DNA of 64,000 nt from JBDTSW01 sp963758845 (GTDB taxonomy: Bacteria; Actinomycetota; Thermoleophilia; Solirubrobacterales; 70-9): positions 2,170,001-2,234,000 of the forward strand of contig CAVWWX010000002.1 in the NCBI GenBank assembly GCA_963758845.1, in the 5' to 3' direction. Of this stretch, positions 29,647-36,357 are shown piece after piece. The position numbers were made by a program, and so were the translations under genes. The notes beneath the pieces were generated by a model that was given only the letters and a program-made list of their open reading frames with translations, was not told where the DNA came from and did no database searches. The stretch's first letter is position 1. Each line of letters starts with the position of its first letter.

Positions 29647-30314
29647 GCCGGCAGGCCGTCCAGGAAGTCGACGAACCTCTTGGTGTCGCGCAGCGGCGCG
29701 CCGTGGCCGAAGAGGACGAGCTTGGGCTCGAGCGCCGCGAGCTTCTTCGCCGAGCGACGGTTCTCGTCGGGATCGGGCGTGAGGAAGTCCTTCGGCAGGC
29801 GCAGGCCGGGGATGCCCGTGACGACGTCCATGTTGTTCAGCACGTCGCCGAGGATCAGGATGCCATCGCTCTCGCGCCAGTAGACGACGTGGCCGGCGGA
29901 GTGACCGGGCGCGGCGATCACCCTGAACCCGGCGACCTCGTCGCCCTCGTTGAGGACGCGATCGACGTTGTGAGCGGGTCCGGTGAAGACGCGGGCGAAG
30001 AACTGGGCCATGAAGTGGTCCGGCTGGCGCTCGCCGATCAGGTCCGGGTTCTCGGCGGGCTCGACGTCGCCATCGGGGACCCAGTAGGGGAGGTCGAGCG
30101 CGGCGCAGACCTCGTGCGAGGCCCCTTGGTGGTCGGGGTGGGCGTGGGTCAGGGCATGGGCCGTGACCTCGTGGCCCTCGAGGTCGCGGAGGATGCCCTT
30201 CCCGGAGCGCTTCGTGCCCGCGTCGATCAGGACGTCGCCCGCCAGGTAGGCGTTGACCCCGTTCGGGAAAATGAACGTGTTGAGGTGCCAGACGTCGTCG
30301 GCGAGCTGCTTCAT
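29643..30314 (-). CDS. Metallo-beta-lactamase-fold hydrolase
   Basis: A 223-residue MBL-fold protein. The metal motif is THAHPDHQGAS (HxHxDH), with further ligands in APGHSAGHVVYW and GDVLNN, and FGHGAPLRD near the end. Members include glyoxalase II, lactonases and other hydrolases, so the substrate is open. ATG 30314 lies exactly seven bases after TAGCCT. Confidence 0.88.
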   Translation of the reverse strand: MKQLADDVWHLNTFIFPNGVNAYLAGDVLIDAGTKRSGKGILRDLEGHEVTAHALTHAHPDHQGASHEVCAALDLPYWVPDGDVEPAENPDLIGERQPDHFMAQFFARVFTGPAHNVDRVLNEGDEVAGFRVIAAPGHSAGHVVYWRESDGILILGDVLNNMDVVTGIPGLRLPKDFLTPDPDENRRSAKKLAALEPKLVLFGHGAPLRDTKRFVDFLDGLPA

Positions 30315-30321
30315 CGGCGCG

Positions 30322-30327
30322 AGGCTA
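30322..30327 (-). promoter_or_regulatory. -10 element for MBL-fold gene (leaderless type)
   Basis: TAGCCT on the minus strand, seven bases, then ATG 30314. Supports a separate leaderless transcript although the 30340-30825 gene lies just upstream on the same strand. Confidence 0.55.
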
Positions 30328-30339
30328 TTGGAGCTGTGA

Positions 30340-30825
30340 TCAGCTCGATGTGAGGACGTCGATGACGTCCTTCGAGTGCGTGAGCGGGATGCGGTTTCCC
30401 TCCAGCTCGACGCGCTGACCGGTCTCGTCGTCGATCAGCTCGAGCACGCGGACGTTGACGCGCTGGTGGACCTTCGCCGTGAGTCCGGCGCGCGGCAGCT
30501 CGAAGAGGATCGCGTCGGGCTCCTTGGCGCGCGAGCGAGTGCTCATGCCGTAGACCTTCGTATCCGACACGGCGATCGACATCTCACGCGCGAGGCCGCT
30601 CGACTCCTCGTTTGCGCGGATCCCCGCCAGCGACCCGGCGCCGAGGCCCACCGCGCTCGCGGCGTCGCCCGCGACTCCACCGACGTCGCTGCCGATCATG
30701 CCTCCCGCGAACAGCGCGGCCGTCTGCCCGCGCGGCGCGAACTGGCCGGCGGCGACAATCGTGTCGTCGATCCCGTGATGGACGAGCGCCTCCTGGGCCA
30801 GCCGGACCATGTCCTCCTCAGACAT
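30340..30825 (-). CDS. Unknown protein with Gly/Ala-rich central segment
   Basis: A 161-residue protein: an N-terminal helix (EEDMVRLAQEALVHHGI), a Gly/Ala-rich apolar centre (about 35-72, ALFAGGMIGSDVGGVAGDAA and GLGAGSLAG), then a beta-rich domain with SIAVSDTKVYGMST and ILFELPRAGLTAKVHQRVNVRVLELID. The C-terminal half resembles small PH-like domains, with low certainty. TATGCT lies six bases before the ATG. No function assigned. Confidence 0.65.
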   Translation of the reverse strand: MSEEDMVRLAQEALVHHGIDDTIVAAGQFAPRGQTAALFAGGMIGSDVGGVAGDAASAVGLGAGSLAGIRANEESSGLAREMSIAVSDTKVYGMSTRSRAKEPDAILFELPRAGLTAKVHQRVNVRVLELIDDETGQRVELEGNRIPLTHSKDVIDVLTSS

Positions 30826-30873
30826 GCCCGGAGCATACGCGGGGCGATCGCCCGCCCGCTCGCGGTCGCGGCG

Positions 30874-31287
30874 TCACTCCTCGAGGTCGAGCCCCGCCGC
30901 GGCAAGCGCCTGCGCCCGCTCGTGGGCGTGGAAGGCTTCCAGGTGAATCGCGTTGCCCTCCTCGTCGAAGGTCCAGACCGCCCACGCGTCGAGGCTGAGC
31001 TCGATCCCGCTCGCCGCGCCTCGGCCGGTCGCGTGCTGTTCCACCAGCACCCGCCGGCCGACACGCCGCATCTTGCGAGGCTCCATGACGAGCGATTCGA
31101 TCGCATCCGGCTCCAGCCACTCCCTGAAGGCCTCGGCCCCACTGATCGCCCCCTGCCCGCCCAGCCGTGCGAACTCGAACTCGGGATCGAGCCGGACCTC
31201 GGAGACGGCCTGGTCGTAGTCGCCCCGGTTGGCCGCGGCGTAAGCGCGCCGCAGCCGTGCGACCAACTCGTTCTGCTCGCCGCTCAC
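30874..31287 (-). CDS. SnoaL-like / NTF2-fold protein
   Basis: A 137-residue third member of the SnoaL-like group in this window: RRAYAAANRGDYDQAVSEVRLDPEFEF, GAEAFREWLEPDAIE, VLVEQHATGRGAASGIELSLDAWAVWTFDEEGNAIHLEAF. A GGGGAGG site precedes the GTG start. Similar in order of elements to the pair next to lepA, suggesting an expanded family. Ligand unknown. Confidence 0.78.
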   Translation of the reverse strand: MSGEQNELVARLRRAYAAANRGDYDQAVSEVRLDPEFEFARLGGQGAISGAEAFREWLEPDAIESLVMEPRKMRRVGRRVLVEQHATGRGAASGIELSLDAWAVWTFDEEGNAIHLEAFHAHERAQALAAAGLDLEE

Positions 31288-31326
31288 CGAACCTCCCCTC
31301 GCTCACGGGGTTTCACGGCCCGATGC

Positions 31327-31953
31327 TTACCTCAGGCTGAAGGGCGGATATCGATCTGTGACCAACGCGAACGCGTAGCCAACGACGCGGTTGTGCCAGC
31401 GCAGGACGCCCTCCACGAAGTCGAAGATCCCGCGCGGATAGCGACCCGTAAAGAGGATCGCGAACCAAGCAGCCACCGCCGCGAAGAAGACGCCGACGTG
31501 GAGGAAGAACAGCACGACATAGTGCGGGATCGCCAGGAACCACTTCACCAGAGGCATGCCGCGACCGAGGTCGTGGTCCACGTCCGGGTACGGGTAGGTA
31601 AGCCGGACCGCCTGCTCCTCGTCGGTTGAGGGATACCGGTCGTCCATCAGCAGAAAGTAGACGCCGATGCGATTGAAGAATCTCTGCAGGTTGAGGTTCC
31701 AATCGAACCACCACCGCGGATACTTCTTGCGAAATAGGAGCATCAGCACGACCGGGAGGACGAGGAGTCCGACGCCGCCGATAGTGATCGTCTGCGCCTG
31801 CTCACCGACGCGGTCGAAATCGGACGAGAACCCCGTGATCGTTCCCGCCAGGATCGCAATCGGAATCACGGTGAAGATGCGAAAGAACGTTGTCAGCCGG
31901 TCCAGGTCGCGGTCGGGGTATTCGACGTCAAAGGTGACCGGGTAGTCGCTCAC
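31327..31953 (-). CDS. DUF4389-type membrane protein
   Basis: A 208-residue membrane protein matching the DUF4389 type: YPVTFDVEYPDRDLDRLTTFFR start, then helices at about residues 24-42, 62-80 and 140-170, with RYPRGIFDFVEGVLRWHNRVVGYAFALVTDRYPPF near the end, the hallmark. Role unknown; it is common in actinobacteria. GTG 31953 is chosen because AGGAGG lies at 31958-31963, four bases upstream. Confidence 0.85.
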   Translation of the reverse strand: MSDYPVTFDVEYPDRDLDRLTTFFRIFTVIPIAILAGTITGFSSDFDRVGEQAQTITIGGVGLLVLPVVLMLLFRKKYPRWWFDWNLNLQRFFNRIGVYFLLMDDRYPSTDEEQAVRLTYPYPDVDHDLGRGMPLVKWFLAIPHYVVLFFLHVGVFFAAVAAWFAILFTGRYPRGIFDFVEGVLRWHNRVVGYAFALVTDRYPPFSLR

Positions 31954-32053
31954 GTTGCCTCCTTGGGGGTCGGGATTGGCGTTGAGGACCAAGTCGCCGC
32001 ATCATGACGCTTCCAGCCCTCGGCGCGGCTCAGGGCGATACCCGGGGGACGCT

Positions 32054-32210
32054 TCAGCCGCCCCGTTGCGCGGGCTCGCCGGCAGGAACGAGCCGAGCGA
32101 AGGGCTTGCCGCGGCGGGTGATGAGGGAAGCGCTCGCCGGCGTGGGCTCGTTGCATGTACCAGCCCAAGCGCTCCCGAAAAGCGTGCGCAGGGATCTGCT
32201 CGCTCGAAGG
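32054..32210 (-). pseudogene. Relic Phd/YefM-type antitoxin, frameshifted, no start
   Basis: Reading away from the tRNA 3' end, frame one gives SSEQIPAHAFRERLGWYMQRAHAGERF and frame two continues LITRRGKPFARLVPAGEPAQ to a TGA at 32054. Joined, this is the prevent-host-death antitoxin pattern (degenerate helix, then GERFLITRRGKPFARLVP). One extra base in TTCCCTC (32123-32129) breaks it. No ATG, GTG or TTG precedes the conserved part: it begins within about 15 bases of the tRNA-Ala end. No toxin gene follows. It looks like the remnant of something once inserted at the tRNA. Confidence 0.65.
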
Positions 32211-32221
32211 CGTCGAGGAAG

Positions 32222-32294
32222 TGGAGCTGACGGGACTTGAACCCGTGACCTCTGCCGTGCCACGGCAGCGCTCTCCCAGCTGAGCTACAGCCCC
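32222..32294 (-). tRNA. tRNA-Ala, anticodon GGC
   Basis: A 73-base cloverleaf without encoded CCA. The acceptor stem GGGGCTG pairs with CAGCTCC, including the G3-U70 pair that identifies alanine tRNAs; the D arm is GCTC..GAGC, the anticodon stem CTGCC/GGCAG encloses a loop with anticodon GGC, and the T arm holds GGTTCAAGTCC. There is no intron. Relic reading frames abut both ends. Confidence 0.97.
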
Positions 32295-32516
32295 AGAAAA
32301 CTCGTAATCGGCCGCCCAGTTTAGCGCCGCTCCCTGACCGTTCTTGCTCGGCTCAAGCCTGAGGCTGACCGCTCTCATCTCTTCGAAACGCTTGATCGGA
32401 AGCAGGTAACAGCGGTCCATCTCCTCGCAGTAGACGGCAATCGCGTCGACCTCCTCCTTGGCGTAGACACTGCGGACGTAACCCGCCGGGCCCCAGCGAG
32501 ATGTGCCGAATGTGTG
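32295..32516 (-). pseudogene. Relic of PD-(D/E)XK (I-SspI-like) endonuclease, reading into tRNA-Ala
   Basis: The minus frame encodes TSRWGPAGYVRSVYAKEEVDA, then IAVYCEEMDRCYLLPIKRFEE and a C-terminal LRLEPSKNGQGAALNWAADYEF, and then runs without a stop straight into the tRNA (GAVAQLGERC..). This matches the C-terminal half of the group I intron-associated PD-(D/E)XK family; the N-terminal nuclease core is missing, since the match stops near 32516 and the next gene begins at 32530. No start codon fits. Known members in actinobacteria often carry the same tRNA-derived tail. Assigned from memory of the family, not a search. Confidence 0.65.
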
Positions 32517-32529
32517 TCGAGAGCGCGGG

Positions 32530-33360
32530 CTAGTCGCCGACGTCGAGCACGACGCGGTCCGTGCGCATGTCGCGGATGACGAACTCGAGGTCGCAGCGCT
32601 CCTCGAGCTCGCGCAACAGGGCGACCGGCTCGGCCAGCGAGAGCTCGAGCGTCGCCCGGCCGTCGGTGAACCGCTTGACCGCGATCTCCTCGGTGGCCCC
32701 GATCGACTTCGCCGCGTCCTCGAACCCGACGAGCTGGGCGAAGTCCGAGAGCGGGCCGATCTCGAGCTCGATGAGCCCGTCGAACAGGTCCGTCCCATCC
32801 GCCGGCACGCCTGCGGCCGCCGGCTCGCCGGGCCCGTTCGACTGCCCCGTCGGGGCGTGCCCGTTCGCAGGTGTGGCCTCGGGCGCCGACTGGGCGCCCT
32901 CAGCACCATCGTCGGTCTCGTCGCCGCCGATTCGCGCGATCGCGTCCGTGAGCGCCTCGAGCATCCGCCCCCGCATCCCCCTGGGCTGCTTCGCCAGCTC
33001 GCCCACCTGCTCGCTCAGCTCGGCCGCCTCGCGAAGCGCGCCGAGGCGAATCCGTGTGGCCTGGCCCCGCGCGGTGCGGCGCACCTCGTCGAGCTCGCCG
33101 AGCGCCGCGGTCAGCGTGGCGAGCCGCGCGTCGCCCTCCTTGGAGACGCGAGCCAGCTCCAGGCGCAGGCCCCGCACCTCGCGCTCGCCCTCGACCACCC
33201 GCTCGCTGAGGCGGGTGGCGACCCGCTCGAGCTCCTCGATCCGGCCATCGCGAGACTCAAGCGCGGCTCGGCGCGCCTGGATCTCGGCTTCCTGAAGCTC
33301 GACCAGCGCATCCGCGTCGGCGATCGCGGCATCGACCTGAGTCCGGCTGTAGCCGAGCAA
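32530..33360 (-). CDS. DivIVA-like coiled-coil protein
   Basis: A 276-residue protein with an N-terminal LLGYSRTQVDAAIADADALVELQ segment resembling the DivIVA membrane-targeting motif, a long coiled coil (about 20-125), an Ala/Pro/Gly-rich linker (about 140-180), and a globular C-terminal domain (about 185-276, DLFDGLIELEIGPLSDFAQLVGFEDAAKSIGA and RDMRTDRVVLDVGD). It may position envelope or division machinery; the C-terminal domain is of unknown type. The start appears to be TTG 33360 with AAGAGG just upstream; no ATG exists after the upstream stop. Confidence 0.7.
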   Translation of the reverse strand: MLGYSRTQVDAAIADADALVELQEAEIQARRAALESRDGRIEELERVATRLSERVVEGEREVRGLRLELARVSKEGDARLATLTAALGELDEVRRTARGQATRIRLGALREAAELSEQVGELAKQPRGMRGRMLEALTDAIARIGGDETDDGAEGAQSAPEATPANGHAPTGQSNGPGEPAAAGVPADGTDLFDGLIELEIGPLSDFAQLVGFEDAAKSIGATEEIAVKRFTDGRATLELSLAEPVALLRELEERCDLEFVIRDMRTDRVVLDVGD

Positions 33361-33452
33361 GGACCTCTTGAACCGGGCCGGAACGATGGACGAACGCTAG
33401 GCGGGGGACCGGACGGACTCGAAAGCACCGCAAACGCTGCGACGATCGGGAG

Positions 33453-33998
33453 ATGAGCTACCCCGAGGAGGTCACGACCGCCCGCCTCACGCTGCGCCGC
33501 TGGCAGCCCGAAGACCGGCCCGCCCACGAGGCGATCTGGTCGGATCCCGAGGTGTGGGCCTCGCTCCGCGGTGGCCAGCCGGGCAGCCCTGCCGAGGAGG
33601 CCGAGCGCGCCCTGAACAAGAAGCTCCGCCAATGGGCCGACCACGGCTTCGGCATCTGGGCGGTGATCCCCCGGGGGGAGCGCGAGCCGGTCGGCTGGAC
33701 CGGCGCCTGGTACCCCGACTTCGTGCCCGCCGTCCAGGGCGAGATCGAGATCGGCTGGACGCTCCGCCGCCCCTACTGGGGCCGCGGCTACGTCACCGAG
33801 GCGGCGCGTCAGGCGATCGCCTCCACCTTCGAGCACATCGACCCCGACCGGGTGATCAGCCTGATCGCGGCCTCCAACGACCGCTCGGCAGCCGTCGCCG
33901 GCCGCCTGGGGATGCGCCACCACTTCACCGCCAGGACCGTCGAGGACCTGGAGCTCCGCGTCTTCGAGCTTCCGCGCGACGAGGCCGGATCAGGCTAG
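33453..33998 (+). CDS. GNAT acetyltransferase, RimJ/RimL type
   Basis: A 181-residue acetyltransferase. TTARLTLRRWQPEDRPAHEAIWSDPEV is the RimJ/L opening; the acetyl-CoA loop lies in RRPYWGRGYVTEAARQAI and the ASNDRSAAVAGRLGMRHHF segment follows. It probably N-acetylates a protein or small amine; the substrate is unknown. ATG with a GGGAG site four bases upstream. Convergent with rsfS. Confidence 0.9.
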   Translation: MSYPEEVTTARLTLRRWQPEDRPAHEAIWSDPEVWASLRGGQPGSPAEEAERALNKKLRQWADHGFGIWAVIPRGEREPVGWTGAWYPDFVPAVQGEIEIGWTLRRPYWGRGYVTEAARQAIASTFEHIDPDRVISLIAASNDRSAAVAGRLGMRHHFTARTVEDLELRVFELPRDEAGSG

Positions 33999-34008
33999 CC
34001 GACGCAGG

Positions 34009-34401
34009 CTATAGCGCCAGCTTCGGCGCCTCGCCCCAAAGCACCTCGAGCCGGTAGCGCTCGCGGAGCTCGGGCACGAACACGTGGAGCACGCAGTCGA
34101 GGTAGTCCATCAGCACCCACCGCGCCTCGCCGGCCCCCTCGACCGCCGCCGGCAGCCGGCCGTGATCCTTCTTCAGGCGCTCGTGGACCTCGTCGTGGAT
34201 CGCCTTGGCCTGGCGCTCGTTGCGCGCCGTGCAAACCAGCAGGTAGTCCGTGTAGCCGACCAGCTCGCGCACGTCGAGCGCCACCGTCTCCTCGCCCAGC
34301 TTGTCGTCGACGATGGCGGCTAGCAGCCGCGCCAGCTCCTCCGAGTCCAGCCCAGGCGCCGTGCCCTCCTCGCGAGCGGGCATGTCGGCCGAGGCGCTCA
34401 C
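34009..34401 (-). CDS. rsfS: Ribosomal silencing factor RsfS
   Basis: RsfS (130 aa) binds L14 and blocks subunit joining when nutrients fall. The core KLGEETVALDVRELVGYTDYLLVCTARNERQAKAI and WVLMDYLDCVLHVFVPELRERYRLEVLW are intact. It overlaps nadD by 4 nt, the usual nadD-rsfS pairing, and ends the proA-nadD-rsfS run. Confidence 0.96.
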   Translation of the reverse strand: MSASADMPAREEGTAPGLDSEELARLLAAIVDDKLGEETVALDVRELVGYTDYLLVCTARNERQAKAIHDEVHERLKKDHGRLPAAVEGAGEARWVLMDYLDCVLHVFVPELRERYRLEVLWGEAPKLAL

Positions 34402-34997
34402 GCGTACAGCCCCTCCGCCTGGATCAGTTCCAATACCCCGTCGGTCACCAGGTAGCGCACCGGCCGGCCCTGCCCGACCCGGCGCCTGATCCGTGTGGAC
34501 GACACGCCAAGCTCGGGCATCCGCACGATCTCCATCCGATCGCCCGCTCCCAGGCGCTCCAGCGTCGCTTCGGCGTCGTCGATCGCCGTCCCGGGCCGCC
34601 CGGCGACCCCGACGCGGGCCAGCTCGAGCACTCGCTCGGGCCGATGCCAGTCGTCCAGGCGCGCGGCTACGTCAGCGCCCATCAACAGCACCAGATCGTC
34701 GTCCTCGCGGCTGAGCTCCTCCAGCGTGTTCGCGGTGTAGGAGGGCTCGGCGCCGGACTTCGCCGCCTCGATCTCGAAGGGCTCCACCTCGAGCAGCTCG
34801 TTGGCGGTCGCGGCCACCCGCGTCAGCTCAAGGCGGGTCGAGAACCCGGGGTCGTCGGCGATCTCCTTGTGGGGCGCCCGCCCGGTCGGCACCAGGCGCA
34901 CGCGGTGGAGCCCCAGCTGGGCCGCCGCCTCCTGGGCGAGGACGAGGTGTCCGATGTGCGGTGGGTTGAAGGCGCCACCGAGTACGCCAAGCGGCAT
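34398..34997 (-). CDS. nadD: Nicotinate-mononucleotide adenylyltransferase
   Basis: NadD (199 aa) adenylates nicotinate mononucleotide in NAD synthesis. LGGAFNPPHIGHLVLAQEA contains the nucleotidyltransferase HxGH motif, and VSSTRIRRRVGQGRPVRYLV is the C-terminal ISSTxIR signature; VRLVPTGRAPHKEI lies between. ATG 34997 directly abuts the proA stop. Confidence 0.96.
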   Translation of the reverse strand: MPLGVLGGAFNPPHIGHLVLAQEAAAQLGLHRVRLVPTGRAPHKEIADDPGFSTRLELTRVAATANELLEVEPFEIEAAKSGAEPSYTANTLEELSREDDDLVLLMGADVAARLDDWHRPERVLELARVGVAGRPGTAIDDAEATLERLGAGDRMEIVRMPELGVSSTRIRRRVGQGRPVRYLVTDGVLELIQAEGLYA

Positions 34998-36257
34998 CTA
35001 CCGGACCTGGCCGCTGCCGCGGAGCACGTACTTCGTCGTGGTCAGTTCGCGGAGCCCGATGGGCCCGCGCGCGTGAAGCTTCTGGGTCGAGTTCCCGATC
35101 TCGGCGCCCATCCCGAACTCGAACCCGTCCGTGAACCGCGTGGACGCGTTGATGTAGACCGCTGCCGCATCGACCCCGCCGCTAAACGCGTCGGCCGCGC
35201 TGGTGGAGCCGGTGATGATCGCCTCGGAATGCCCCGTCCCGTGACGGTTCACGTGATCGATGGCCTCCTCGAGCGAATCGACCACGCCGACGACCATCTT
35301 CAGATCCAGGTACTCGGTGTCCCAGTCGGCCTCGGTGGCCTCGCCCACTTCGATCGTGCCCGCGGCCGCCCGCGCGCGCTCGTCGCCGACCAGCTCGACC
35401 CCCGCCGCGCTCAGATCCGAGAGCAGCCCGGGCAGCAGCTCGGCCGCGACGTCCGAGTTGACGAGCAGCGTCTCGGCCGAGTTGCACACGCCCGGCCGGT
35501 CGACCTTCGCGTTATAGGCGACGGTGCGGGCCATCTCGAGGTCGGCGTCGGAGTGCACGTACACGTGGCAGTTGCCCGCCGCGGCGTACATGACGGGAAC
35601 CGTGGCAACGGCCTTGAGCGCCTCCTTGAGGCCCTCTCCCCCGCGCGGGATCACGAGGTCGACCACGCCGTCCTGGGTCGCCAGCTCGGCCAGGTCCTCG
35701 CGACCGCCGGCGACGAGCTGGACGCCGTCGCCGGGAAGGCCTGCGGCGTCGAGCGCCTCGGCCACGACCGCGGCGAGCGCCGCGTTCGAGCGCTGGGCGT
35801 AACTCGAGCCGCGAAGCACGATCGCGTTCCCGGACTTCACGCAGAGCGCCGAGCAGTCGATCGTCACGTTGGGGCGAGCCTCGTAGACGACGGCCACGAC
35901 TCCCAGCGGCACCCGCGTCTTGCTGAGCTCGAGCCCGCTGTCGAGTGTGCGCTCCTCGACGACCTCCCCGACGGGGTCGGGCAGGGCGACGATCGCCCGC
36001 ACGCCCTCGGCCATCGCGGCGATCCGATCGGCCGTCAGCGTCAGGCGATCCCGGAGGGCCGGCGTCAGGCCGGACGCGCGCTCATCTTCGAGGTCGCCCG
36101 CGTTGGCCTCGAGGATCTCGTCCGCCCGCTCGCCGAGCAGCGCGGCGGTCCGCGCCAGCGCGTCGTCGCGCGCGGCCGCGTCCGAGCGGCCGAGGTCGAC
36201 CGCCGCGTGCTTGGCGGCGGCGCAGGCGTCGGCGACGGTGGTAGCGGTGGTTGCCAT
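34998..36257 (-). CDS. proA: Gamma-glutamyl phosphate reductase
   Basis: ProA (419 aa) reduces glutamyl 5-phosphate to the semialdehyde in proline synthesis. The catalytic Cys is in RPGVCNSAETLLV, with RPNVTIDCSALCVKSGNAIVLRG and GPIGLRELTTTKYV at the end. ATG 36257 lies exactly seven bases after TACCCT. It is separated from proB by the LuxR-type regulator and a small gene, so it has its own promoter rather than following proB directly. Confidence 0.96.
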   Translation of the reverse strand: MATTATTVADACAAAKHAAVDLGRSDAAARDDALARTAALLGERADEILEANAGDLEDERASGLTPALRDRLTLTADRIAAMAEGVRAIVALPDPVGEVVEERTLDSGLELSKTRVPLGVVAVVYEARPNVTIDCSALCVKSGNAIVLRGSSYAQRSNAALAAVVAEALDAAGLPGDGVQLVAGGREDLAELATQDGVVDLVIPRGGEGLKEALKAVATVPVMYAAAGNCHVYVHSDADLEMARTVAYNAKVDRPGVCNSAETLLVNSDVAAELLPGLLSDLSAAGVELVGDERARAAAGTIEVGEATEADWDTEYLDLKMVVGVVDSLEEAIDHVNRHGTGHSEAIITGSTSAADAFSGGVDAAAVYINASTRFTDGFEFGMGAEIGNSTQKLHARGPIGLRELTTTKYVLRGSGQVR

Positions 36258-36264
36258 GGGCGAA

Positions 36265-36270
36265 AGGGTA
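36265..36270 (-). promoter_or_regulatory. -10 element for proA-nadD-rsfS (leaderless type)
   Basis: TACCCT on the minus strand, seven bases, then the proA ATG. This is the cleanest example of the leaderless arrangement next to an unambiguous start. Confidence 0.62.
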
Positions 36271-36357
36271 ACGGCGTGCGATCGGTTCGCCGGCTGGATG
36301 GATTCGCGCCATGACACCGCCCGACGACGGCACCGCGGTGGCCACCACCCTCGTGAC

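Noticed and set aside
32222..32294. Group I intron in tRNA-Ala
   Set aside because: The tRNA is continuous with intact stems; no intron is present despite the adjacent intron-associated endonuclease relic.
31950..32909. Minus-strand frame spanning the tRNA and its surroundings as one protein
   Set aside because: It joins out-of-frame DivIVA-like sequence, two relics and the tRNA; only the relic parts have meaning.
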